Shown piece after piece: positions 1 to 5,745 of a stretch of 21,842 nucleotides of DNA. A program made the translations under genes and the position numbers. Source of the stretch: Streptomyces sp. NRRL F-5630 (lineage in GTDB: Bacteria > Actinomycetota > Actinomycetes > Streptomycetales > Streptomycetaceae); the NCBI RefSeq assembly GCF_000719475.1, contig NZ_JOGO01000090.1, forward strand, positions 1 to 21,842, in the 5' to 3' direction. The notes under the pieces are model-generated. The model had not been told where the DNA came from and ran no database searches. It was given only the letters and a program-made list of their open reading frames with translations. Every line of letters starts with the position of its first letter. Position 1 is the stretch's first letter.

Positions 1-53
1 CGGAACAGCGTCCACAACTCCTCCGGCACCAGACGCTCCACCAGATCAGCCAT
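1..53 (-). CDS. IS5-family transposase, N-terminal fragment (cut by window edge)
   Basis: Reading leftward from the ATG at 51-53, the first 17 codons give MADLVERLVPEELWTLF. I recognise this as the usual N-terminus of Streptomyces IS5-type DDE transposases, which goes on as a helix-turn-helix region followed by a catalytic DDE domain. Only this N-terminus lies in the window; the rest is beyond base 1, so I cannot say whether the transposase is intact. There is no obvious Shine-Dalgarno before the ATG. The family assignment rests on a short but characteristic peptide. Confidence 0.7.
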   Translation of the reverse strand, partial: MADLVERLVPEELWTLF

Positions 54-97
54 GCACGGCTCAACGAGCGACTACGCCAATAGAAACGGCCTCTTAG
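1..97 (-). mobile_element. Insertion sequence, transposase-proximal end
   Basis: The transposase start at 53 is followed outward by about 40 bp of less GC-rich sequence with codons unusual for this genome (AAT, AGA, TTA in the rightward frame). It ends near ggcctcttag (88-97), after which typical very GC-rich coding sequence begins. I place the element boundary around 90-97. With only one end in the window, neither the terminal inverted repeat nor the target duplication can be verified. Confidence 0.55.
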
Positions 98-279
98 CGG
101 GCGCCCCCTTGGCCACCCTCCCCGCCGATCCCGCCCCCGAGGTCCCCGCCGCCCGCGCCGCGCTCCGCCTCACGCAGACGCCCTGCCAGCGCTGCGGCAC
201 CCTCGTCGCCGGGCTCAACGGCCGCTACGCCTGCCCGGTGTGCGACTGGGCGAACCCCTGGAAGGACGGCGCCCGCTGA
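52..279 (+). CDS. Small zinc-ribbon protein with IS-derived N-terminus (chimeric)
   Basis: This 75-residue frame ends in a zinc ribbon with two CxxC knuckles: CQRC at about residues 45-48 and CPVC at about 61-64, separated by a short beta-hairpin (GTLVAGLNGRYA). Small actinobacterial hypothetical proteins of this shape are common; the function is unknown, though nucleic-acid or protein binding is usual for such ribbons. The only ATG (52) lies inside the insertion sequence, and residues 1 to about 15 (including a TTA codon at 94-96) are encoded by IS sequence. Between the IS boundary and the ribbon the only possible in-frame start is TTG at 109. The native start was probably lost or displaced by the insertion. 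There is no Shine-Dalgarno at 52, so expression is doubtful. Confidence 0.5.
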   Translation: MHGSTSDYANRNGLLAGAPLATLPADPAPEVPAARAALRLTQTPCQRCGTLVAGLNGRYACPVCDWANPWKDGAR

Positions 280-294
280 ACCGGCGCCCGGCCG

Positions 295-807
295 TCAACT
301 CCCCAGCTTGCGCAGGCTTTCGCCCGTGAGCCGGTACTCGGTCCAGCCCGTGTGCGGCAGAGCGCCCATGGACTCGTAGAAGGCGACGGTCGACGTGTTC
401 GAGTCGAGCACGGACCATTCGAGGCGTTCGTAGCCGCGCTCCACGCACGTGCGGGCGAGCGCGGCGAGCAGCGCCTTGCCGTGGCCGCCGCCCCGGGCCG
501 TGGGGCGGACGTAGAGGTCCTCCAGGTAGATGCCCGGACGCCCGCGCCAGGTCGAGAAGTTGCGGTACCAGAGCGCGAAGCCCGCCGTCGCGCCGTCCGG
601 AGTCTGCGCGAGGTACGCGCACGCCATCGCGTCCTCGCCGAAGAGCGCCTCGCCGATCTCCTCCTCGGTGGCCCGCAGCTCGTGCAACGACTCGTGGTGC
701 GCGGCGAGTTCCGTCACCATCGCGTAGATCTCGACCAGGTCCTCCGGTTGCGCGGTCCTGATCCGGCCCTGGTACCCGCCGCTCGCGCGCCCGCTCGTCT
801 CACTCAT
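295..807 (-). CDS. GNAT N-acetyltransferase, diamine/SSAT-like
   Basis: A 170-residue single-domain GNAT enzyme, expected to transfer acetyl from acetyl-CoA to an amine. Motif A is clear: LEDLYVRP (95-102) followed by RGGGHGKALL, with the acetyl-CoA pyrophosphate loop RxxGxG at 105-110. FYESMGA (143-149) supplies the tyrosine usually acting as general acid. The GIYLEDLYV wording and the FALWYRNFSTWRG stretch resemble the spermidine/spermine and thialysine acetyltransferases (PaiA/SSAT type), so a polyamine-like substrate is plausible but not shown. The ATG at 807 is chosen because the fold begins around residue 15. There is no Shine-Dalgarno, but TAGCCT (minus strand, 814-819) sits 6 nt before the ATG, as in leaderless Streptomyces promoters. 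It stands alone, convergent with the zinc-ribbon frame. Confidence 0.88.
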   Translation of the reverse strand: MSETSGRASGGYQGRIRTAQPEDLVEIYAMVTELAAHHESLHELRATEEEIGEALFGEDAMACAYLAQTPDGATAGFALWYRNFSTWRGRPGIYLEDLYVRPTARGGGHGKALLAALARTCVERGYERLEWSVLDSNTSTVAFYESMGALPHTGWTEYRLTGESLRKLGS

Positions 808-822
808 CCGCGCAGGCTACCG

Positions 823-843
823 GCCGGAACAAGACATTCCGGC
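823..843. repeat. Perfect inverted repeat upstream of the GNAT gene
   Basis: GCCGGAA (823-829) and TTCCGGC (837-843) are perfect 7-bp arms around a 7-nt spacer. The repeat lies just upstream of the presumed -10 box (814-819) of the GNAT gene, where a regulator could bind. It could equally form a small RNA hairpin on a rightward transcript. Confidence 0.45.
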
Positions 844-894
844 AAGGCGGGGCGGGGGCCGCGGAGGAGGCGTTGCGGGCCGCGCGAAAAAGGG

Positions 895-925
895 TTGGAA
901 GGCGGCAGGCCCCGGCTGATAGCTT
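895..925 (+). promoter_or_regulatory. Candidate promoter for leader peptide and hydrolase
   Basis: TTGGAA at 895-900 is a reasonable -35 element. GATAGC (918-923) or TAGCTT (920-925) could serve as -10, giving spacers of 17 or 19 bp. Transcription would then begin about 30 nt before the leader ORF at 965. This is motif-based only. Confidence 0.35.
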
Positions 926-964
926 GCGGTCGACCGTGACACCGCCCGAGGAGGTGAGGGACCC

Positions 965-1024
965 ATGAACGCTGTTTCGACGTGGGTGCTCCCCCTTTCG
1001 CGTCACGGCCGGCGGCCGAGGTAG
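965..1024 (+). CDS. Candidate 19-residue leader peptide upstream of hydrolase
   Basis: ATG at 965 is preceded by a very strong Shine-Dalgarno, GAGGAGGTGA (949-958), at ideal spacing. The frame runs 19 codons to TAG at 1022-1024, encoding MNAVSTWVLPLSRHGRRPR. It is in a different frame from the hydrolase that follows, and it ends a few bases before alternative hairpins that precede the hydrolase ribosome-binding site. That layout fits translation-coupled attenuation. The peptide contains one Trp, two Leu, two Pro and an Arg-rich tail but no long run of one amino acid, so no effector is evident. Confidence 0.5.
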   Translation: MNAVSTWVLPLSRHGRRPR

Positions 1025-1028
1025 GCCC

Positions 1029-1064
1029 GCCGGGAGCGCCTGAACACCCGGCACTCCCGAAAGG
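1029..1064 (+). promoter_or_regulatory. Mutually exclusive hairpins and RBS before hydrolase (attenuator-like)
   Basis: GCCGGG (1029-1034) can pair with CCCGGC (1047-1052). The overlapping CGGGAG (1031-1036) can instead pair with CTCCCG (1054-1059). The two stems share bases and cannot form together. The second stem touches the hydrolase ribosome-binding site GAAAGG (1059-1064). A ribosome stalling or finishing on the leader peptide (stop at 1022-1024) could therefore select the structure. There is no U-tract, so control at translation initiation is likelier than intrinsic termination. The pairing is seen in the sequence; the mechanism is inference. Confidence 0.45.
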
Positions 1065-1071
1065 CACCACC

Positions 1072-1872
1072 GTGCACTCTCTTCGCTTCACCGCCGAATC
1101 CCTCACGGACGGCGTGCTCACCCGCGACTTCGCCCTCGGCGACGTCCCCGGCGTCCTCTGGTCACCGGCCCCGTCCGCCCTGAATCCCTCCTCCCCCTCG
1201 CCCGCCCCGCTCGTCCTCATGGGCCACGGCGGCGGCGCCCACAAGAAGCACCGCGCCATGACGGGCCGCGCCCACGGCCTCGTGCCCGGTCACGGCTTCC
1301 ATGTCGCGGTGCTCGACGCGCCCGGCCACGGCGACCGGCCGCGCGGGGCGCGGGACGAGCGGGACATCACCGCGCTGCGCGAGGCACAGGCGGCGGGCGC
1401 GCCCGAGGGCCCCGTCGTCGTCCCGTACAACGCCCGGCTCGCCTCGATCGCCGTGCCCGAGTACCGCGCGGCACTCGACGCGCTTCTCGGACTCCCGGAG
1501 ATCGACGGGCCCGTGGGGTACGTGGGCGTCGGTCTCGGCACCGCGATCGGCGTGCCGCTCGTGGCGGCCGAGCCCCGGATCAGGGCCGCCGTCCTCGGCC
1601 TGCACTGGCCGGACGCGCTGATCGAGGCCTCGCGGCGGATCACCGTGCCGGTCGAGTACGTGGTGCAGTGGGACGACGAGCGGATTCCGCGCGAGGCGTG
1701 CCTAGCGCTGTTCGACGCCTTCGGCTCGCGGGAGAAGAGCCTGCACGCCAACGCGGGCAAGCACGTCGACTTCCCCCGCTACGTGGAGGCGGACAGCGCC
1801 GCGCGCTTCCTGGGCCGGCACCTGAGGCCGGCGGCGGACGGGACGGAGGCGACGGCGGCCGCAGCGGCCTGA
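1072..1872 (+). CDS. Alpha/beta-hydrolase fold protein lacking the usual nucleophile
   Basis: A 266-residue alpha/beta-hydrolase-fold protein (dienelactone-hydrolase-like group). I chose GTG 1072 because the conserved N-terminus starts at HSLRFTAE and GAAAGG (1059-1064) is well spaced. LVLMGHGGGAHK (48-59) is the oxyanion-hole region and LDAPGHGDRP (81-90) follows. An acidic residue in VVQWDDE (197-203) and the His in GKHVDFP (229-235) sit where the triad acid and base belong. The nucleophile elbow, however, reads GVGLG (152-156): Gly154 occupies the normal Ser position of GxSxG, coded GGT, one base from AGT. Ordinary esterase chemistry is therefore doubtful and the protein may be inactive, binding-only, or use another residue. 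It sits behind a leader peptide and attenuator-like hairpins. The substrate is unknown. Confidence 0.85.
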   Translation: MHSLRFTAESLTDGVLTRDFALGDVPGVLWSPAPSALNPSSPSPAPLVLMGHGGGAHKKHRAMTGRAHGLVPGHGFHVAVLDAPGHGDRPRGARDERDITALREAQAAGAPEGPVVVPYNARLASIAVPEYRAALDALLGLPEIDGPVGYVGVGLGTAIGVPLVAAEPRIRAAVLGLHWPDALIEASRRITVPVEYVVQWDDERIPREACLALFDAFGSREKSLHANAGKHVDFPRYVEADSAARFLGRHLRPAADGTEATAAAAA

Positions 1873-1935
1873 CGGGTACGGGCGGAGCCGGGGCAGCCGC
1901 GCGGATGCGGGTCCCCGGCCCCGCCCCCTCACCCT

Positions 1936-2871
1936 CTACCGCCCCACCGCTCCCGCCACCTCACCCCACATCCGTGCCACCTCGCGCCCCGCTTCCACCT
2001 CCCACAGCACCGTCTGGAGGACGCGTCCCCGCGTCCATGCCGCCGCCCGCTCGCGGTCCGCGCCGACCGCCTCGGCGAGGACAGCGAAGCGGCGGGCGGT
2101 GTCGGTCGGGTCGTAGCGGTTGGTGAGGGCGGGGAGGAGGTCGAAGGCGGGGTCGCCCGCGAGGGGTTTGGGGTCGATGGCGAGCCAGGGCGCGCGGTGG
2201 GCGGCGAGGACGTTGCCGTAGTGGAGGTCCCAGTGCAACAACCGCTCCCCGGCGGGGCCTTCGGTCCGTACGTCCCGGAGCGCGGCGGCGCAGTCGGCGA
2301 TCAGGGCGCGCGTCGCCTCGTCGCGCGGGGCGGCCTCCGCGGCGCGTACGAGGAGGTTGTCGGCGACGTCGTCGAGGCGCCGCAGCCCGGCGGGGGCGCG
2401 TACGGCGGTCAGGCGCGCGAGGAGCGCGGCGAGCGGGCGCAGCGCCGCGCGCACGTCCGGGAGGCTGTTCAAGTCCCGTGCCTCGTCGAGCCGTTCGAGC
2501 AGCAGCCACGAGACCTCGGGACCGGGGCGCCCCACCCCACCCCCATTCCCCACGGTCTCCACGTCCTCGCGCAGGACCCGTACCGCTCCGTCCCCGTCCC
2601 AGGCGCGCAGGGCCGCGCCCTCGTCCGCCGTCTCCTCGGTCCTCAACTGGACTTTGAGGACGGCGCGTTCGCCGTCCGCCGTGCGTACGGGCAGGACGAG
2701 CGCCGCGACGCCGTGGCGCACGCGCCCCTCGGGTCGCAGGGACCACCGCTCCAGGCGCCGCGCGACCATCGCGGGGACGGCGGCGACGAAGGCGGCGCCC
2801 GCCGCGCCCTCGTACCGGCGCTGGCCCTCGGCGAAGCGGGCGGGCACGGCGAAGGGGACGGTAGGGGCCAT
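1936..2871 (-). CDS. Aminoglycoside/hydroxyurea phosphotransferase (APH(6)-type kinase)
   Basis: A 311-residue kinase-like protein of the APH_6/hydroxyurea phosphotransferase family, which transfers gamma-phosphate from ATP to streptomycin-like aminoglycosides or hydroxyurea; many Streptomyces members have no proven substrate. Visible features are the N-lobe lysine in AVLKVQL (Lys73) with a downstream Glu in the TADEGAA helix (about 84), the Brenner catalytic loop HWDLHYGN (213-220, Asp215 and Asn220), and the metal-binding IDPKP (232-236), followed by the family-typical LAGDPAFDLLPAL. I start at ATG 2871 because the upstream in-frame extension is low-complexity and the family begins near VPFAVP. 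There is no Shine-Dalgarno; TACCCT (minus strand, 2878-2883) lies 6 nt upstream, suggesting a leaderless transcript. It is divergent from the flavin oxidoreductase. Confidence 0.88.
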   Translation of the reverse strand: MAPTVPFAVPARFAEGQRRYEGAAGAAFVAAVPAMVARRLERWSLRPEGRVRHGVAALVLPVRTADGERAVLKVQLRTEETADEGAALRAWDGDGAVRVLREDVETVGNGGGVGRPGPEVSWLLLERLDEARDLNSLPDVRAALRPLAALLARLTAVRAPAGLRRLDDVADNLLVRAAEAAPRDEATRALIADCAAALRDVRTEGPAGERLLHWDLHYGNVLAAHRAPWLAIDPKPLAGDPAFDLLPALTNRYDPTDTARRFAVLAEAVGADRERAAAWTRGRVLQTVLWEVEAGREVARMWGEVAGAVGR

Positions 2872-2977
2872 ACGGGAAGGGTACGGGCGCCGCCCTACCC
2901 GTCGCCGCGCCGACCGGATACCGTCCCCCACCTGCGCGGCGCCGTGACGCCGTGCCGCAGCGAGGAGGCGGTCGGGG

Positions 2978-4375
2978 ATGGATGGCAGGGACGTCGTGAA
3001 CGGCGGGATCTCGTACTGGTGGGCGCGCGAGGGGTTGCCCGCGCCGCGCGAGCCGCTCGGCGGGGACACGCGGGCCGACGTGTGCGTCGTCGGGGGCGGG
3101 TACACCGGGCTGTGGACCGCGTACTACCTCAAGCGCGCGCTCCCGTACCTCGACATCGCCGTCCTCGAACGCTCCTTCTGCGGCTACGGCGCCTCGGGCC
3201 GCAACGGCGGCTGGCTCTACAACGGCATCGCCGGGCGGGAGCGGTACGCCCGGCTGCACGGCAGGGACGCCGCTGTGCGCCTCCAGCGGGCGATGAACGA
3301 GACAGTGGCCGAGGTCGTGGCGGCGACGGAGGCGGAGGGGATCGACGCCGATCTCGTGCGGGGCGGGGTGCTCGAAGTCGCGACGACGCCCGCGCAGGCG
3401 GCGCGCCTGCGGGCCTTCCACGCCGAGGAGTTGGCGTACGGGGAGAGCGACAGGGAGCTGTACGGGGCGCGGGGGACGGCGGCGCGGATACGGGTCGCCG
3501 GGGCCGTCGCCTCGACGTGGACGCCGCACGGGGCGCGACTGCAACCGGCCAAGCTGGTGCGGGGTTTGGCGGCGAAGGCGGAGGAGATCGGCGTACGGAT
3601 ATACGAGTCGACGCCGGTCAAGGAGATCCGGCCGCAGCACGCGGTGACGCCGTACGGGACGGTGCGCGCCCCGTACGTGCTGCGCTGCACCGAGGGGTTC
3701 ACGGCGGGGCTGAAGGGGCAGCGGCGCACGTGGCTGCCGATGAACTCCTCGATGATCGTGACGGAGCCGCTGCCCGCCGGGTTCTGGGAGCAGGCGGGGT
3801 GGGAGGGGCGCGAGACGCTGGGGGACTTCGCGCACGCGTACCTGTACGCGCAGCGGACGGCGGACGACCGGATCGCGCTGGGCGGCAGGGGCGTCCCGTA
3901 CCGCTACGGCTCGCGCACGGACAACGACGGCCGTACGCGGCCGTCGACCGTCGCGGAGCTGCGCGAACTCCTCGTGCGGCTCTTCCCGCAGCTCGCGGGG
4001 GCGCGGGTGGCGCACGCGTGGTCGGGGGTGCTCGGAGTGCCGCGCGACTGGTGCGCGTCGGTGTGCCTGGACAGGTCGACGGGGCTCGGCTGGGCAGGCG
4101 GTTACGTGGGCTCGGGCGTCGCGACGAGCAACCTGGCCGCGCGCACGCTGCGCGACCTGGTGTGCCAGGACTCGGGCCAGGGCGGCCCGACGGAACTCAC
4201 GGCGCTCCCCTGGGTCGACCACCGCGTCCGCAAGTGGGAGCCGGAGCCGCTGCGCTGGCTCGGCGTCCACGGCATGTACGCGGCCTACCGCGCGGCGGAC
4301 CGCGCCGAATCCCGCACCCACACGCCGGAAACGGCACGGCTGGCACGCTGGGCGGACCGGGCGGCTGGGCGGTAG
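2978..4375 (+). CDS. FAD-dependent oxidoreductase, DAO family (PuuB-like)
   Basis: A 465-residue flavoprotein of the D-amino-acid oxidase family. The N-terminal Rossmann motif is VVGGGYTGLWTAYYL (about 37-51), followed by an acidic strand end in IAVLERSFCGYGASGRNGGW, where ASGRNGG contacts FAD. The C-terminal half has the second FAD contact WAGGYVGSGVATSNLAARTLRD. ASGRNGGW and the overall length resemble gamma-glutamylputrescine oxidases and related amine oxidases, so oxidation of an amine or amino-acid C-N bond with release of H2O2 is likely; the substrate is unknown. ATG 2978 follows GAGGAG (2962-2967); GTG 2996 is a weaker alternative. It is single, divergent from the kinase gene and convergent with the FBP gene. 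Its stop codon lies in a 19-bp tandem repeat. Confidence 0.88.
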   Translation: MDGRDVVNGGISYWWAREGLPAPREPLGGDTRADVCVVGGGYTGLWTAYYLKRALPYLDIAVLERSFCGYGASGRNGGWLYNGIAGRERYARLHGRDAAVRLQRAMNETVAEVVAATEAEGIDADLVRGGVLEVATTPAQAARLRAFHAEELAYGESDRELYGARGTAARIRVAGAVASTWTPHGARLQPAKLVRGLAAKAEEIGVRIYESTPVKEIRPQHAVTPYGTVRAPYVLRCTEGFTAGLKGQRRTWLPMNSSMIVTEPLPAGFWEQAGWEGRETLGDFAHAYLYAQRTADDRIALGGRGVPYRYGSRTDNDGRTRPSTVAELRELLVRLFPQLAGARVAHAWSGVLGVPRDWCASVCLDRSTGLGWAGGYVGSGVATSNLAARTLRDLVCQDSGQGGPTELTALPWVDHRVRKWEPEPLRWLGVHGMYAAYRAADRAESRTHTPETARLARWADRAAGR

Positions 4376-4422
4376 CCACCAGAGCGGGCGGTAGCCCCCG
4401 GCACGGGCGGTAGCCCCCGGCG
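4366..4422 (+). repeat. Three tandem 19-bp repeats spanning a stop codon
   Basis: Three head-to-tail 19-bp units lie at 4366-4384, 4385-4403 and 4404-4422. They share GGGCGGTAGCC at their start; units 2 and 3 differ only at the last base. The TAG in unit 1 is the stop of the flavin oxidoreductase. A C/G-rich CCACCG-type low-complexity tract continues to about 4515, up to the convergent FBP gene. Confidence 0.8.
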
Positions 4423-4523
4423 GAGCCCGAGAGCGGCACGAGACCGTCCCACGCCGCGCCACCGGACCGCCGCTCCGCCCCGCCACCGCGCCACCGCGCC
4501 GCCCCGCCACCGCCCCGACAGGC

Positions 4524-5021
4524 TCACGCCTCCCCGTTCAGTACCCGCCCCACGAACTCCTCCAGGTTCGCCGTCATCCGCGCGACCTTCTCCTCCACCG
4601 TCAGCGACTCGTGCATTCGGCCCGAGCCCAGGTCCTTCTTGCCACGCACGTAGAGCGGGCACGCGAGGTCCTCGCACAGGTACGTGCCGACGGAGTTGCC
4701 CTGCTTGCCCGCCTTGCCCGCGCGGGGCGCGACCATCAGGGCCACGCCGCCGGAGTGCGGCGTGAGGCAGATCGAGCACAGGCCGCGCCGCGTCTGCCAG
4801 GCCGCCGTCGCCGGGCGGCGCAGGGTCAGGGCGAGCGTGCGGCCGTCCACGACCGTCGCGAGGTAGGCCCGGTCCGGGGCCTGCGGGTCGCGCCAGCCGA
4901 AGTAGTCCAGGTCCTCCCAGGGGCGTTCCGCCAGGTCACGGGGAATGTGGAGGCGCTTGGCCTCGCCCTTCGAGCAGTTCACGAAGGCGGCCCGGATCAC
5001 GGAGTCAGTCAACGGCTTCAT
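4524..5021 (-). CDS. FBP-domain zinc-finger protein
   Basis: A 165-residue protein of the FBP family, named after the C-terminal zinc-finger domain of elongation-factor-like fibronectin-binding proteins. A four-cysteine treble-clef-type finger is visible: LCSIC (Cys82, Cys85) and LCEDLAC (Cys116, Cys121), followed by the basic stretch YVRGKKDLG. These domains are thought to contact ribosomes or RNA, but for stand-alone actinobacterial members the role is not established. The start is ATG 5021; longer frames run into the promoter. On the minus strand TTGCCT (5052-5057), a 17-bp spacer and TAGCCT (5029-5034) form a good promoter, with the start codon 7 nt beyond and no Shine-Dalgarno, so the mRNA is probably leaderless. 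The promoter overlaps a 21-bp inverted repeat shared with the divergent TetR gene. Confidence 0.88.
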   Translation of the reverse strand: MKPLTDSVIRAAFVNCSKGEAKRLHIPRDLAERPWEDLDYFGWRDPQAPDRAYLATVVDGRTLALTLRRPATAAWQTRRGLCSICLTPHSGGVALMVAPRAGKAGKQGNSVGTYLCEDLACPLYVRGKKDLGSGRMHESLTVEEKVARMTANLEEFVGRVLNGEA

Positions 5022-5028
5022 ACAGGGC

Positions 5029-5057
5029 AGGCTAAATTGCCTATAGGCTGTAGGCAA
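5029..5057 (-). promoter_or_regulatory. Promoter of the FBP gene (TTGCCT-17-TAGCCT)
   Basis: Read leftward, the -35 TTGCCT is at 5057-5052 and the -10 TAGCCT at 5034-5029, with a 17-bp spacer. Transcription would begin at or next to the ATG at 5021. The whole spacer and the -35 lie within the inverted repeat at 5037-5057, so a bound repressor would block RNA polymerase. Confidence 0.6.
5037..5057. promoter_or_regulatory. 21-bp inverted repeat, likely TetR operator
   Basis: Perfect 7-bp arms TTGCCTA (5037-5043) and TAGGCAA (5051-5057) flank TAGGCTG, so TAGGC also recurs as a direct repeat at 5044 and 5051. It sits between divergent FBP and TetR genes and covers the FBP -35 and spacer. Position, size and symmetry fit autoregulation by the adjacent TetR protein. 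The palindrome is seen; the binding partner is inferred from adjacency. Confidence 0.65.
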
Positions 5058-5110
5058 ATGGTTTACTGGCGCAGGAAACAGCGGGGCGAGCGAAGGGACA
5101 GGGCGGGCCG

Positions 5111-5692
5111 ATGGGACGAGTGGGACTGAGTACGGAGCGGCTCGTGCACGCCGGGGCCGAACTCGCCGACGAGGAGGGCTTCGCACACGTCACGCTCTCG
5201 GCGCTGGCGCGCCGTTTCGGCGTGAAGCCCGCGAGCCTGTACGCCCACGTGAAGAGCTCGGACGACCTCCGCACCGGCATCGCGCTGCTCGCGCTCGACG
5301 AGCTGGCCGACCGGGCCACCGACGCGCTCGCGGGCCGGGCGGGCAAGGACGCGCTGTCCGCCTTCGCGGAGGCGTACCGCTCGTACGCGCACGAGCACCC
5401 CGGCCGGTACGCGGCGACCCGCCACCCGCTGGACCACGCGACGGCCCTCGCGAGCGCGGGCCCCCGGCATTCCCGGGCCTCGCGCGCGCTCCTGCGCGGC
5501 TACGCGCTCGACGAGCCCGACGCCACGCACGCCGTGCGGCTGCTCGGCAGCGTCTTCCACGGCTTCGTCGACCTGGAGCTGAGCGGCAACTTCGCCCACA
5601 GCGCGCCCCCCGCCGAGGAGAGCTGGCACCGCACCCTCGACGCGCTCGACCACCTCCTGCGCACCTGGCCGACGGCGCCCGCGACCGGCTGA
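5111..5692 (+). CDS. TetR/AcrR-family transcriptional regulator (WHG-type C-terminal domain)
   Basis: A 193-residue regulator. The N-terminal helix-turn-helix is clear at about residues 8-53, with FAHVTLSALARRFGVKPASL and YAHVKSSDDL giving the TetR recognition-helix pattern. The C-terminal ligand domain (FHGFVDLELSGNF, WHRTLDALDHLL) matches the WHG-type TetR C-terminus often found beside FBP genes in actinomycetes. It probably represses both itself and FBP through the inverted repeat at 5037-5057. The SGNH esterase starts 53 bp after its stop on the same strand and may be cotranscribed. No strong Shine-Dalgarno precedes ATG 5111; GTTTACT near 5061-5067 could contain the -10. The ligand is unknown. 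Confidence 0.9.
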   Translation: MGRVGLSTERLVHAGAELADEEGFAHVTLSALARRFGVKPASLYAHVKSSDDLRTGIALLALDELADRATDALAGRAGKDALSAFAEAYRSYAHEHPGRYAATRHPLDHATALASAGPRHSRASRALLRGYALDEPDATHAVRLLGSVFHGFVDLELSGNFAHSAPPAEESWHRTLDALDHLLRTWPTAPATG

Positions 5693-5745
5693 AGCCGCTC
5701 GGCCCGCCCCCTCACCCACCCTTCCACCAAAATCCCGGAACCACC

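Noticed and set aside
982..1071. Upstream extension of the alpha/beta hydrolase to residue -30
   Set aside because: It would run through the leader ORF and hairpins and has no ribosome-binding site; GTG 1072 has one and matches the family N-terminus.
2197..4413. Rightward open frame of 738 codons
   Set aside because: It overlaps the kinase gene in antisense and the flavin oxidoreductase in a shifted frame, and has no motif; both overlapped genes have full catalytic motifs.
4440..4515. CCACCG-rich tract as a possible CRISPR or regular repeat array
   Set aside because: Units are short, irregular and without spacers; this is low-complexity GC-rich DNA.
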